NCBI GenBank assembly: GCA_040753915.1
Contig: JBFMDN010000016.1
Span: 1 to 64,000, forward strand
DNA from: JBFMDN01 sp040753915
Lineage (GTDB): Bacteria > Desulfobacterota > Desulfomonilia > Desulfomonilales > Desulfomonilaceae
Direction: 5' to 3'
DNA length: 64,000 nt
How positions within the stretch are numbered: the stretch's first letter is position 1; each line of letters starts with the position of its first letter. Shown one piece after another: positions 7,554 through 16,841 of the stretch. Position numbers and translations under genes: made by a program. The notes under the pieces are model-generated. The model made no database searches. It had not been told where the DNA came from and worked only from the letters and a program-made list of their open reading frames with translations.

Positions 7554-8999
7554 ATGACCTCAACAACCTTCGAAGAACGGAAGGACCAGATATACCGGAA
7601 AGGGGACCAACCTTTCCTCATTGCTTGCGACAAGGACAGTCTGGCAGGTGCCGTGAGCCAGAGAGCTTGCGTTTTTTGCGGGTCCCGTGTGGTCCTGTAT
7701 CCCATTGCGGACGCGCTGCACCTGGTCCACGGACCTATTGGATGCGCGGCGTACACCTGGGATATCCGAGGAGCCCTTTCCTCAGGGCCCGCGCTCCACA
7801 GGCTCAGTTTTTCAACAGATCTCCAGGAGCGCGATGTCATTTTCGGCGGAGAGCAGAAGCTGGAAAGAGCACTCCTGGAGCTCATCGAGCGGCACGACCC
7901 GCGAGCAGCGTTCGTGTACTCGACTTGCATTGTCGGGATCATCGGGGATGACCTTGAAGCCGTGTGCAAACGTGTCTCAGGTCAGACTGGCATCCCCGTG
8001 CTGCCTGTCCAATCGGAGGGATTCAAAGGAAATAAGCGAGCCGGATATAACGCCGCGTGCCGCGCCCTGTTTCGGCTAGTAGGTACGGGAGATACGTCGG
8101 GAATTCCCCCCCTGAGCCTCAACATTCTCGGCGATTTTAATCTGGCGGGTGAAATTTGGATTATCCGAGAATACTTCGAGAAGATGGGGATCACTGTGGT
8201 GGCAAACATCACCGGCGACGGCAGGGTCGCGGATGTTCAACGGGCCCACGGGGCTTCCCTCAACGTGGTCCAGTGCTCGGGTGCTACCATGGACCTTGCA
8301 CGCATGATGAAAGAAGAATTCGGAACCCCATTCTTGCGCGTCTCCTATTTCGGCATCGAAGACATGGCCGAATCACTGTACTCCGTGGCCAGGTTCTTTC
8401 TGAAGCACGATCCAGCGATACTGGACCGTACCCGCAGCCTCGTCAAGGGAGAGATCGATGCCATATACGGAGAATTGCAGCGGTATCGCCGCGATCTCCA
8501 GGGCAAAAAGGCCGCAATCTACGTTGGGGGCGCGTTCAAAGCCTTCTCCCTTGTGAAGGCCTTTCGGCTCCTCGGCATGGATGTGGTGATGGTCGGCTCC
8601 CAGACGGGAACCGAAGAAGACTATCGCGAGCTCGACGAGATCACTGACGACGGGACGATCATCGTTGACGATTCCAACCCCTTGGAGCTCTCTTCATTTC
8701 TCCAGGAAAAGGATGTGGACATCTTCGTGGGCGGCGTCAAAGAGCGACCCATTGCGTACAAGCTCGGTGTCGGGTTCTGCGATCACAACCACGAAAGAAA
8801 AGAGCCCTTGGAAGGATTTATCGGCATGATCAACTTCGCACGCGAAGTGCACAGCTCGGTCATGAGCCCGGTGTGGCAGTTTGTTCCCCGCAACGCGGCA
8901 CACGGGCCTGCTTCAGGACAGATCGGTCGGGTGAGATCCCACTCGGAGCCCGGCACTCCAAGTCCCGAGAGGATGTGTTGCCATGAAAGCGCTTGCTGA
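7554..8999 (+). CDS. nifE: FeMo-cofactor scaffold protein NifE
   Basis: The 481-residue NifD homologue forms the NifEN scaffold on which the NifB-cofactor matures to FeMo-co. P-cluster-like Cys positions are kept (QRACVFCGSR, GPIGCAAYTWD, STCIVGIIGDD). The stretch ending IGMINFAREV ... SPVWQFV matches the NifE C-terminus, and the NifD cofactor His context (HSYD) is replaced by N-H-E-R, as expected for NifE. AGGAATTG precedes the ATG. Its end overlaps the nifN start by 17 bases, so the two subunits are probably coupled. Confidence 0.95.
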   Translation: MTSTTFEERKDQIYRKGDQPFLIACDKDSLAGAVSQRACVFCGSRVVLYPIADALHLVHGPIGCAAYTWDIRGALSSGPALHRLSFSTDLQERDVIFGGEQKLERALLELIERHDPRAAFVYSTCIVGIIGDDLEAVCKRVSGQTGIPVLPVQSEGFKGNKRAGYNAACRALFRLVGTGDTSGIPPLSLNILGDFNLAGEIWIIREYFEKMGITVVANITGDGRVADVQRAHGASLNVVQCSGATMDLARMMKEEFGTPFLRVSYFGIEDMAESLYSVARFFLKHDPAILDRTRSLVKGEIDAIYGELQRYRRDLQGKKAAIYVGGAFKAFSLVKAFRLLGMDVVMVGSQTGTEEDYRELDEITDDGTIIVDDSNPLELSSFLQEKDVDIFVGGVKERPIAYKLGVGFCDHNHERKEPLEGFIGMINFAREVHSSVMSPVWQFVPRNAAHGPASGQIGRVRSHSEPGTPSPERMCCHESAC

Positions 9000-10350
9000 A
9001 TCCTACGTGTCGACCACCAATGCGTGCAAGCTCTGCAAGCCTCTTGGCGCTTGCCTGGCGTTTCGGGGAATAGAACGGGGAGTACCGTTCCTGCACGGCT
9101 CCCAGGGTTGCGCAACGTATATGAGGCGCTATCTCATTAGCCACTTCCGGGAGCCGGTAGACATCGCGTCATCCTCGCTCGGTGAGAAGCACGCAGTGTA
9201 CGGAGGCGGTCCGAATCTGAAGCTGGGCATCAAGAATGTCATAGCCAAGTACAAGCCTCGGCTCGTCGGCATAGCGAGCACCTGCCTTACTGAAACCATC
9301 GGCGATGATATGCCCCTGATTGTCAGGGAGATGAAGCGGGAGCTCGGCGAGCTGCTGGATCGCGAAGGGAACCCCTACCTTGTGACGGTCTCCACGCCTA
9401 GCTACGCGGGAACCCACACGGAAGGATTCCATGCCGCGGTGAAGGCGACCGTCCAGCAGGTGGCTGAGGAACACCCGAAGCACGATGGCATATGTCTATT
9501 GCCGGGGTCCGTGTCTCCCGCAGATGCACGCCACCTTGAAGAAATACTGTCGGATTTCCGTCTCTCGGGCACGATTCTGCCGGACATTTCTCTCACTCTC
9601 GACGGGCCTGCTCTTGCGGATTACGAAAAGGTCCCGCGTGGGGGGACCCCGATAGAGGATATACGAGCCCTCGGGGGCTCCAGGGCCGTTATCGAGCTCG
9701 GAAGGACGTTGCTAACATCCTCGACTGCTGGGCGATTTCTGAATGACCGGTTCGGAGTCCCCCTGCACTCGATCGGCATGCCCATAGGACTACGGGAGAG
9801 TGACGAGCTCTTTTGCCTGTTGGAGCGCCTCTCCGGGATACCGACCCCTGAACGACATGCCCTGGAACGGGGAAGACTCATCGACGCATATGTGGACGGC
9901 CACAAGTACGTTTTCGGAAAACGAGCCGTCCTGTACGGGGACGAGGACCTGGTAGTCGGCCTTGCCTCCTTCCTGGCGGAAATCGGCGTCCAACCTGTGC
10001 TATGCGCTTCCGGCTCGCGGTCGGGTCAACTGGAGAGATCCGTCAGAGAGGTACTACAGGGGCTTGCAGATACCCCTCGCTGCCTCGAAGGGGTCGACTT
10101 CTACGAGATCGCACAGGAAGCCGAGTCACTCCAGCCGGATTTTCTCATTGGAAATAGCAAGGGATACCATCTGGCCAGGCGCTGGCATGTTCCCCTCATC
10201 CGGGTGGGATTTCCCATTCACGACCGCTTCGGCGGGCATCGAACGTTGCATCTTGGCTACCGAGGAGCGCAGGCCCTTCTCGATCGCATCGTCAACGCGA
10301 TCATCGAACGAAAACAACAACAATCCCCCATTGGGTATACGTATATGTAG
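8983..10350 (+). CDS. nifN: FeMo-cofactor scaffold protein NifN
   Basis: The 455-residue NifK homologue pairs with NifE. Conserved features are NACKLCKPLGACLAF near the N-terminus, LHGSQGCATYMRRY, and TCLTETIGDDMPL. The C-terminal LGYRGAQALLDRIVNAI matches the NifK/NifN fold. It overlaps nifE by 17 bases and its stop lies 14 bases before the nifB ATG. As usual for NifN, cofactor is not held permanently; the EN complex passes FeMo-co to apo-NifDK. Confidence 0.95.
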   Translation: MKALAESYVSTTNACKLCKPLGACLAFRGIERGVPFLHGSQGCATYMRRYLISHFREPVDIASSSLGEKHAVYGGGPNLKLGIKNVIAKYKPRLVGIASTCLTETIGDDMPLIVREMKRELGELLDREGNPYLVTVSTPSYAGTHTEGFHAAVKATVQQVAEEHPKHDGICLLPGSVSPADARHLEEILSDFRLSGTILPDISLTLDGPALADYEKVPRGGTPIEDIRALGGSRAVIELGRTLLTSSTAGRFLNDRFGVPLHSIGMPIGLRESDELFCLLERLSGIPTPERHALERGRLIDAYVDGHKYVFGKRAVLYGDEDLVVGLASFLAEIGVQPVLCASGSRSGQLERSVREVLQGLADTPRCLEGVDFYEIAQEAESLQPDFLIGNSKGYHLARRWHVPLIRVGFPIHDRFGGHRTLHLGYRGAQALLDRIVNAIIERKQQQSPIGYTYM

Positions 10351-10364
10351 TGAGGAATCGAGCA

Positions 10365-11639
10365 ATGAACGATCTGGATGTCAGCCGTCACCCATGTTTC
10401 AATGTGCACGCCAAAGGGACCTGCGGGCGTGTCCACCTTCCAGTTGCTCGAGACTGCAACATCAGGTGCAACTACTGCAACAGAAAATACGACTGCGTAA
10501 ACGAAAGCAGACCCGGAATCACCAGTGCCGTCCTCGAGCCAGCCCAAGCGGTCCGATATCTCGAGGAGGTACTGTCCCGGTCAAAGGCCATCACTGTTGC
10601 CGGCATCGCGGGGCCGGGAGACGCATTTGCCAACCCTGAGCGAACCCTGAGCACACTGGCTCAGGTCAGAGAACGATTCCCCGGAATTCTGCTCTGCCTT
10701 GCCACTAACGGGCTGAATGTGGAGCCGTATGTCGAGGAATTGGCGCGACTCAAGGTCTCGCATGTCACGGTGACCGTGAACGCAGTGGACCCGGAAATCG
10801 GCGCGAAGATCTACAGTTGGGTCCGGGATGGGCGGATTGTGAATCGCGGTCTGAAGGCTGCCGAGCTCCTTCTCGAACGCCAAGAACGGGCCATAGTAGC
10901 GCTGAAAAGGGCCGGCGTCATCGTCAAAGTGAATACGATCGTCATTCAAGGTATCAACGATCATCACGTCCTGGATGTGGCGCGTCGTATGAGAGCTCTA
11001 GGAGCAGACATACAGAACTGTATGGCCATGTACCCCAATGAAGGGACACCGTTCCAGGATATTCCGGAGCTTTCTCCCGATCGAATGAGCGCTATCCAGG
11101 CCCGGGCCGAAAAGGAGCTCTCGCAAATGAAGCATTGCACCCGTTGCAGAGCCGACGCGGTAGGTCTCTTGGATCAGGACCGCTCTGAAGAGCTCCAGAA
11201 TGTGCTTGTCGCGTGCTCCACATCGTGCGGGTCTCCCTCCAGAAAACCCTATGTGGCCGTAGCGACTCTGGAAGGGGCCCTGGTTAACCTTCACCTGGGA
11301 GAGGCACCGGAATTTCAGATATGGGAGCAGTGCGAAGAGGGTTACCGGCTCATGGGGGTCCGACCTGCTCCGGAGCCCGGTACAGGCACGGCCAGATGGC
11401 TGGAGTTGGCCACGCGGCTCCAAGACTGCCGAGCTATCCTGGTAAGCTCGCTGGGGGAGAGCCCGAGACAGATACTTCTGGAGCACGGGATAGCTCCTGT
11501 TGAAATGAGTGGGCCCATCGAGATGGGGCTCGCGGCAGTGTACGAGGGTAAGAATCTCGCGAGATTGAAGGGCAGGCGAAATCCTGCTGGAGGCGGCTGT
11601 GCCGCGACGTGTGCGGGTGGAGGTACGGGCTGCGGATGA
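10365..11639 (+). CDS. nifB: FeMo-cofactor synthase NifB with C-terminal NifX/NafY-like domain
   Basis: The 424-residue radical SAM enzyme makes NifB-co, the Fe8S9C precursor of FeMo-co. The radical SAM motif C31-N-I-R-C35-N-Y-C38 follows the usual HPCFN start. Conserved G-I-A-G-P-G-D follows. Residues ~290-400 form a NifX/NafY-like cofactor-binding domain (PYVAVATLEGALVNLHLGEA), and the protein ends in an unusual Gly/Cys tail (GGGCAATCAGGGTGCG). ATG 10365 is chosen with GAGGAAT upstream; a GTG at 10350 overlaps the nifN stop. The fused domain may replace a separate nifX, which I do not see in the window. Confidence 0.95.
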   Translation: MNDLDVSRHPCFNVHAKGTCGRVHLPVARDCNIRCNYCNRKYDCVNESRPGITSAVLEPAQAVRYLEEVLSRSKAITVAGIAGPGDAFANPERTLSTLAQVRERFPGILLCLATNGLNVEPYVEELARLKVSHVTVTVNAVDPEIGAKIYSWVRDGRIVNRGLKAAELLLERQERAIVALKRAGVIVKVNTIVIQGINDHHVLDVARRMRALGADIQNCMAMYPNEGTPFQDIPELSPDRMSAIQARAEKELSQMKHCTRCRADAVGLLDQDRSEELQNVLVACSTSCGSPSRKPYVAVATLEGALVNLHLGEAPEFQIWEQCEEGYRLMGVRPAPEPGTGTARWLELATRLQDCRAILVSSLGESPRQILLEHGIAPVEMSGPIEMGLAAVYEGKNLARLKGRRNPAGGGCAATCAGGGTGCG

Positions 11640-11788
11640 TGGAGAGCGGGCCGAAGAGAGGGGTGATAGCGACATATTGGTAGCCAACGGTAAGAATTCA
11701 TACGAAAATGTCAGAAATGGAGAGTCGCCTTGACGGTCCATTCCATTCTAACATGCCGGAAATAAAATCATTTCTTCTACGAACGACC

Positions 11789-11804
11789 TGGCACGCCACT
11801 GGCA
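11789..11804 (+). promoter_or_regulatory. Candidate sigma-54 promoter of nifA
   Basis: TGGCACGCCACTGGCA has a perfect -24 half (TGGCACG) and a near-consensus -12 half (TGGCA instead of TTGCA) at the correct spacing. It lies in the 285-base gap between nifB and nifA. If used, transcription would begin near 11815, about 110 bases before the nifA start. No TGT-N10-ACA site was found in the gap. Confidence 0.6.
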
Positions 11805-11924
11805 TAAGAACGGGAATCCGGTCATCGTGGAGCGCCGAGAGTGACATGACGTTGCCCGGCACCACGAAGATCGTCCCGAAAGTCGGGGGAATGCAAGACT
11901 GCTTTCCGTTCCGAGGTAATTGTC

Positions 11925-13550
11925 ATGGCGTACACGATGAGCCCTTATCCACCCGAGCAGGGACCGCAGACTGGGTGGCCGAGGAATCCGGACGCGAGTG
12001 AGCGTGCCACGGGTCCGAACACCAGCGAGCTGGAGCTCAAAGTCCTTTTCAACATCAGCCAGATTATCGGGCAGGCTCTCGATCTGGATCGAACCCTCGA
12101 GGTGGTCCTCGGAATTCTCTCCGAGTATTTGGCTATGAATCGAGCTACAATCACGCTCCTGGAGGAAGATGAGGAGCGCCTGAGAATCAGGGTTTCCCAT
12201 GGACTGAGCCAGGAGGAGAAAGGCAGAGGAATCTATGGTCTTGGCGAGGGAATAACGGGACTGATATTCAGCACCGGCGAACCCGTGGCAGTACCGGACA
12301 TAAGCAGGGAGCCTCTCTTTCTTAACAAGACCGGGGCGCGAGAGATAGCCAAGGGAACCATTTCTTTCATCGGTGTTCCCATCATGCTCCATGGAGCGCC
12401 TGTGGGGGTTCTCAGTGTTGACCGCTTGTTTGGTGAAGAGGTGTCGTTCCGGGAGGACATTCGCTTCCTTACCATTTTGTCAGCGGTCATTGCCCAGTTG
12501 GTGAGCCTGAACGACCAGGTGAAGGCACGGGAGCGCAGTCTGATACGGGCAAATCGTATTCTGAAGGCGACCATATCCCGCAAGTGCACGAATTTCTTTT
12601 CCATTGCCAGAAGCCCGGCGGTCGTAGAAGTCCAGCAATTGATACGCAAAGTTGCCCCAACGAGGGCTACGGTGCTTCTGCTGGGAGAGTCAGGAACCGG
12701 GAAGACCCTTGTGGCCCAAATTATTCACGAGCTCAGTACTCGAGCGGGCGCACCATTCATAAAGGTAAATTGCGCAGCGGTTCCTGACAATCTCCTGGAA
12801 TCGGAGCTCTTCGGTCATGAACGGGGAGCGTTCACCGGGGCTTCGGAGTCCCGCGCCGGACGCGTTGAAGAGGCTGACGGTGGGACCTTGTTTCTCGACG
12901 AGATCGGGGAGCTTGCGCCTGCCATACAGGCCAAGCTTTTGAGGTTTCTCCAGGACAAGGAGTTCGAGCGACTGGGGAGCAACAAGACCAGAACCGTGGA
13001 CTCACGGATCATTGCCGCCACGAACAGAGACATGGCCCAAGACGTTCTCCAGGGTACTTTCCGATCGGATCTCTATTATAGATTGAATGTCTTCCCTATC
13101 AGGGTCCCGGCTCTCAGAGAACGTCGGGAAGACATCGAGGATCTGGTTAGTTTCTTCACCGGAGCGGTAGCGCGTGAGTACGGCTGCAACCTGCGATTTT
13201 CCGATGAAGCCATGAGAGCCCTCATTGCGTACTCGTGGCCAGGAAACGTCAGAGAGATGGAGAATCTCATCGAGCGGCTTGCCATCATGTCCAATGGCGG
13301 CGTGACCACCATTGACAACCTGGCTCCCTATCTGGGTCAAGTCGAGAGCGAGAGCGTTCAGGAGACAACCCGCACCTACGGGTCTCTTGCAGACGTGGAA
13401 CGGGCTCGAATCATGGGAGCCCTCGAAAAGAACAAAGGGATTCAATCGCGAGCCGCCGCGGAGCTGGGCATCACGCTGCGGCAGATCTCCTATAAGATCA
13501 AGAAATTCGGCCTGGAGAGCTTTGTAAGGAAAGTAAAACTGGACGGATGA
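11925..13550 (+). CDS. nifA: Nif-specific transcriptional activator NifA
   Basis: A 541-residue bacterial enhancer-binding protein. A GAF sensor occupies about residues 35-195. The AAA+ domain has Walker A GESGTGKT (254-261) and the sigma-54 contact loop GAFTGA (301-306). A Fis-type helix-turn-helix is near residues 500-535 (IQSRAAAELGITLRQISYKI). It should activate the -24/-12 promoter upstream of nifH through the TGT-N10-ACA site. The assignment as NifA rather than another enhancer-binding protein rests on domain order and position at the end of the nif cluster. No nifL gene is seen. The gene converges with the PHP-glycosyltransferase gene. Confidence 0.92.
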   Translation: MAYTMSPYPPEQGPQTGWPRNPDASERATGPNTSELELKVLFNISQIIGQALDLDRTLEVVLGILSEYLAMNRATITLLEEDEERLRIRVSHGLSQEEKGRGIYGLGEGITGLIFSTGEPVAVPDISREPLFLNKTGAREIAKGTISFIGVPIMLHGAPVGVLSVDRLFGEEVSFREDIRFLTILSAVIAQLVSLNDQVKARERSLIRANRILKATISRKCTNFFSIARSPAVVEVQQLIRKVAPTRATVLLLGESGTGKTLVAQIIHELSTRAGAPFIKVNCAAVPDNLLESELFGHERGAFTGASESRAGRVEEADGGTLFLDEIGELAPAIQAKLLRFLQDKEFERLGSNKTRTVDSRIIAATNRDMAQDVLQGTFRSDLYYRLNVFPIRVPALRERREDIEDLVSFFTGAVAREYGCNLRFSDEAMRALIAYSWPGNVREMENLIERLAIMSNGGVTTIDNLAPYLGQVESESVQETTRTYGSLADVERARIMGALEKNKGIQSRAAAELGITLRQISYKIKKFGLESFVRKVKLDG

Positions 13551-13594
13551 CGCTGCTGGTGCGGAAGCCGACTCAGCGTGTGAGATGGCGTTCC

Positions 13595-16093
13595 TTACGC
13601 TGCAAAGGGATGCTTCTTCCCGAGAATGGACGCGGCAAGCTCCCCAGGCAGAGGATGTGCAACCGATGGCCGAGCTGCAAGAAGCACGGACGAGTACATG
13701 TCCCACGTCTTGAGGAAGGCCTTCTCGAAGGACCGGCCTTCCGCGTACGCGCGCGCGGCCAGTCCCATGGCCTTTCGGCCCGGGCCATCCGCCACGAGGG
13801 TGAGGATAGCCTCTTTGAGGCCCTCCTCGTCGTTGCCTTTGACCACCATCCCTGTCTTGCCGTGGATCACGTTTTCCTGAGGCCCGCCCACATCTGTGAC
13901 GATGACGGGAAGTCCGGACGCTTGGGCCTCGAGCACCACGTTTCCGAAGGTATCCGTGGTGCTGGGAAGGACGAAGAGATCCGAGGAAGCGTATGCCGCT
14001 GCCAGCGCCTTACCGTGAAGATAGCCCGTGAACAAGGCGGGGACTCCGTGAAGGGCTTGTTGCATCTCCTCCCGATACGGTCCGTCACCGACCACGATGA
14101 GGCACACATCCTGCCTCTTCATCGCGATCTCCTTGAACACAGTAACGAGAAGGTGCAAATTCTTCTCCCTCGAGACCCGCCCCACGTACAACACCCGGAT
14201 CATTCCCCGGCTCACGGGGTCGGCATCAAACATCCCGTTTCGATTTTCTGGGCTGAACTCGTCGATCTCCACCCCACGGGGAGTTATTACGATTTTCTCG
14301 CGGGGCAGCCCTCTATCGATCAGCTCATTGGCAGTGGCCGCTGAGGGGACGTGCACGCAATTCATCTGATCGTAGAACCAGATGACATACTTCCACATGA
14401 TTTCTGCGATGGAGTGATCACCGGTGAGATATTCCGCGTACTGGGGAAGGGCAGTGTGGTACGTTCCCACCATTGGAAGCCTCAGTATCCGGGCGATACT
14501 CAGCGCAGCCAATCCCAGAGGCCCTGGAGTTGCCGCATGGATGTGTGTGAAGTCCTGGCGGTAGCAATAGTCCAGCATGTCCAGAAAGGGCGGGTAGTAC
14601 AGCTTCTGTTCGGGGTAGACCGACAACTCGTACACACCCACTGGCAAGAAAGTGCGAATTCCCTCCTCACATCTGTGGCTTTCATCCCCACAGGTAATGA
14701 TCTCGTACGCTTTGCCGACCCGTGCTGCCGCGCGCGCTTGCTTTCTCAGCGTTCGGGCCACTCCGTTGGTCTCATAAAGGGTATCGGTGAAGTGGGCAAC
14801 CCGAATCTCGGATCTCGCCTGCGGATGCTTCGTGCCGGTGAAATGCCTGAGCACTTCCTTCCCGAGCTTCCTGTCCTCGGAAAAAATTGAAAACGAAACA
14901 AAGTAGGGAGCGAGAAGGCAATACAGAGCGCCTGCCGATCCCAGTGAACCGAAGAGATTGACGAAATGTGCACCTGAAAAGCTGTCGATAATGTGTTCGG
15001 TGAAATGGCAGAGCACCCGGTTGGAGATCGTGTTTACGAAGCCGAAGAGTTGTCTGTCCACGTTTTCTCTCTGATGGTTGCCGTTTCTTACCATTGGCGA
15101 AAGCTGCGGATCGTCCCACATCAATTTGTGGGCTTCCTGTATCAAGAGGGAAAGGATACCGTCGTTGGACGTGTCGTGGGCCTTTTTCCGTCTGTAATTG
15201 CTCCACAAGAAGTGGAGTCGCGCTGTCCAGCCGGGCTCCCGCGGCCCGTCCGCATGGAGGAATCTGTCAAGCAGGTTGAACAGGACGTCGTCGTTGGCAT
15301 ATTGCCCTGCATTGAATTTCAGGCTGTAAAATTGGTACGCAATGCTGTAAAGATTGCGGCCCAGCGTCTTCGGAGTGGATTCGACGCCATGAACGATCGC
15401 TTTTCCTGAGATGATGCCCATGAGAAAATCGTCCAGGTTTGTCGCTCCCGGTACCTGGGTATGCCGACATGCAATGGTAAGGGAGCTATGGTCGTCCGAT
15501 CCTCCAACGAGGTTCTTCATCCAGGGAACCGGGATCTTGGGCTCCATGCCATGCTTATCTGCGAGACGATCTATTGTCTCCGCGGTAAGGGAGCTCAGCA
15601 CGAGCTTAAGACATCGGTTCTGGTCTTCGCTCCTCGCACCGTTCAACTCGAAATTCTTGAACATGAGGAGGAGCTTTTCAAAATGCTCCACCGTGAGCTT
15701 GCTGTTCACGGAGAACAGGGGGTGAGCGACGACAGTTAAGACGTTGATTCCGTAGAGATACTCCACAAGATCGTAGATGTTTTCCCTCAGTCGTTGGATC
15801 TCATTGTGAGTTTTCTCATCTATGTTGTACGCGAGCACGTGAATCTTGCATCGATCTTCCGGAAAATAGGTCGTGATTTCCTCACTTATGAAGCAATCGG
15901 GTTTATGGGTGAGTTCGAGGCATCCATCAATGACGTTGTGGTCCGTGATGGTTACAAGAGACATTCCCTTGGCCTTTGCTCGGGAGTACAGGAAATGAGG
16001 ATCCGTATAGCTCTCAGCGCAGCCCAATTTCTGGAGTATCCATTCTGAGGGGCGTTTGGAATATTTCGAATGGACATGAAGATCTGCTTTCAT
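13595..16093 (-). CDS. PHP-domain / GT4 glycosyltransferase fusion
   Basis: An 832-residue fusion. Residues 1-~225 are a PHP phosphoesterase domain with metal-binding motifs D-L-H-V-H-S (4-9), T-D-H-N, a middle A-H-P and late G-G-S-D-D-H. Residues ~226-440 form a helical linker I do not recognise. From ~445 a GT4 glycosyltransferase follows: HFTDTLYETNGVA, then T-Y-H-T, RVSREKNLH, and the donor-site S-T-T-D-T-F-G-N-V-V-L-E-A. Such transferases attach sugars from nucleotide donors to lipids or surface glycans. It is last in a - strand set with a methyltransferase and a PSD-like protein, which hints at membrane glycolipid synthesis. The substrate is unknown. Confidence 0.85.
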   Translation of the reverse strand: MKADLHVHSKYSKRPSEWILQKLGCAESYTDPHFLYSRAKAKGMSLVTITDHNVIDGCLELTHKPDCFISEEITTYFPEDRCKIHVLAYNIDEKTHNEIQRLRENIYDLVEYLYGINVLTVVAHPLFSVNSKLTVEHFEKLLLMFKNFELNGARSEDQNRCLKLVLSSLTAETIDRLADKHGMEPKIPVPWMKNLVGGSDDHSSLTIACRHTQVPGATNLDDFLMGIISGKAIVHGVESTPKTLGRNLYSIAYQFYSLKFNAGQYANDDVLFNLLDRFLHADGPREPGWTARLHFLWSNYRRKKAHDTSNDGILSLLIQEAHKLMWDDPQLSPMVRNGNHQRENVDRQLFGFVNTISNRVLCHFTEHIIDSFSGAHFVNLFGSLGSAGALYCLLAPYFVSFSIFSEDRKLGKEVLRHFTGTKHPQARSEIRVAHFTDTLYETNGVARTLRKQARAAARVGKAYEIITCGDESHRCEEGIRTFLPVGVYELSVYPEQKLYYPPFLDMLDYCYRQDFTHIHAATPGPLGLAALSIARILRLPMVGTYHTALPQYAEYLTGDHSIAEIMWKYVIWFYDQMNCVHVPSAATANELIDRGLPREKIVITPRGVEIDEFSPENRNGMFDADPVSRGMIRVLYVGRVSREKNLHLLVTVFKEIAMKRQDVCLIVVGDGPYREEMQQALHGVPALFTGYLHGKALAAAYASSDLFVLPSTTDTFGNVVLEAQASGLPVIVTDVGGPQENVIHGKTGMVVKGNDEEGLKEAILTLVADGPGRKAMGLAARAYAEGRSFEKAFLKTWDMYSSVLLAARPSVAHPLPGELAASILGKKHPFAA

Positions 16094-16139
16094 GGGTATT
16101 GCCTCGCATTACTAATCGGCTTGGATGGCCGTGGTACTG

Positions 16140-16841
16140 TTATTCAATGAGAATAGACTCTCCCGCATATACCTTGTCACCGGGACTCACCTTGACTGAA
16201 GCCTCTCGCACGTTCGGCATGACCAGGTCCACTTGCGAACCGATGCGGATCATCCCGAAAATCTCCCCCTTGGACACACGGCTCCCTTCGGGAACAAAGA
16301 CGTCGATACCGTCCACATTTTTTCCCGCGATCTGTACCACATAGCACACGATGTCCTGCCGTTTGAGCTGCCCCCTGATCCGCGTGACTGTGCGCTCGTT
16401 TTCAATGACGTGCCTACTGTTCCTGTAAAGTGGAGGCAGGTTGAAGAAAGCTCGAAAATGCATCGGGCCCATATGTCGATTGACCGGTGCCGCAGGATAA
16501 TGGCGAATCCGTTCTACCGTCCCCGAAATGGGTGCCCGATTGTAATGCACGTCGAACGGACTCATGAATATGCCGATAACGAGCTTCGGGCTTTGAGTAT
16601 CTTCCCGAACGAGATCCCATATCCGTACGGGCATCCCCTCTTTGATGGAAACCACTTCCTCTCCCGGAGGCACTACTTTCACGTAAACCACAGTTCCGTC
16701 TGCCGGACTAATGACGTTGTCACCGGAAGGCACATTTCTCTCTGGGTTTCGAAAGAACCAAACATAACGCCAGAAAAGAAAGCAGCCCGCCGCAGTGGCA
16801 GCGACCATTATCAGAGCGACCGCTAACGAGACTGCTTCCAT
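16140..16841 (-). CDS. Phosphatidylserine decarboxylase-like protein (short, archaeal type)
   Basis: A 233-residue protein of the PSD/archaetidylserine decarboxylase family. A membrane helix near the N-terminus is followed by F-F-R-N-P-E-R and S-P-A-D-G-T-V, then F-M-S-P-F-D-V-H-Y-N-R-A-P. The self-cleavage site is probably the G-S in R-I-G-S-Q-V-D-L, where Ser becomes the pyruvoyl cofactor. The ATG at 16841 (MEAVSLAV) is chosen over 16940 because the longer form overlaps the upstream methyltransferase more than is usual. It would turn phosphatidylserine into phosphatidylethanolamine. The start overlaps the upstream stop by 19 bases. Confidence 0.88.
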   Translation of the reverse strand: MEAVSLAVALIMVAATAAGCFLFWRYVWFFRNPERNVPSGDNVISPADGTVVYVKVVPPGEEVVSIKEGMPVRIWDLVREDTQSPKLVIGIFMSPFDVHYNRAPISGTVERIRHYPAAPVNRHMGPMHFRAFFNLPPLYRNSRHVIENERTVTRIRGQLKRQDIVCYVVQIAGKNVDGIDVFVPEGSRVSKGEIFGMIRIGSQVDLVMPNVREASVKVSPGDKVYAGESILIE

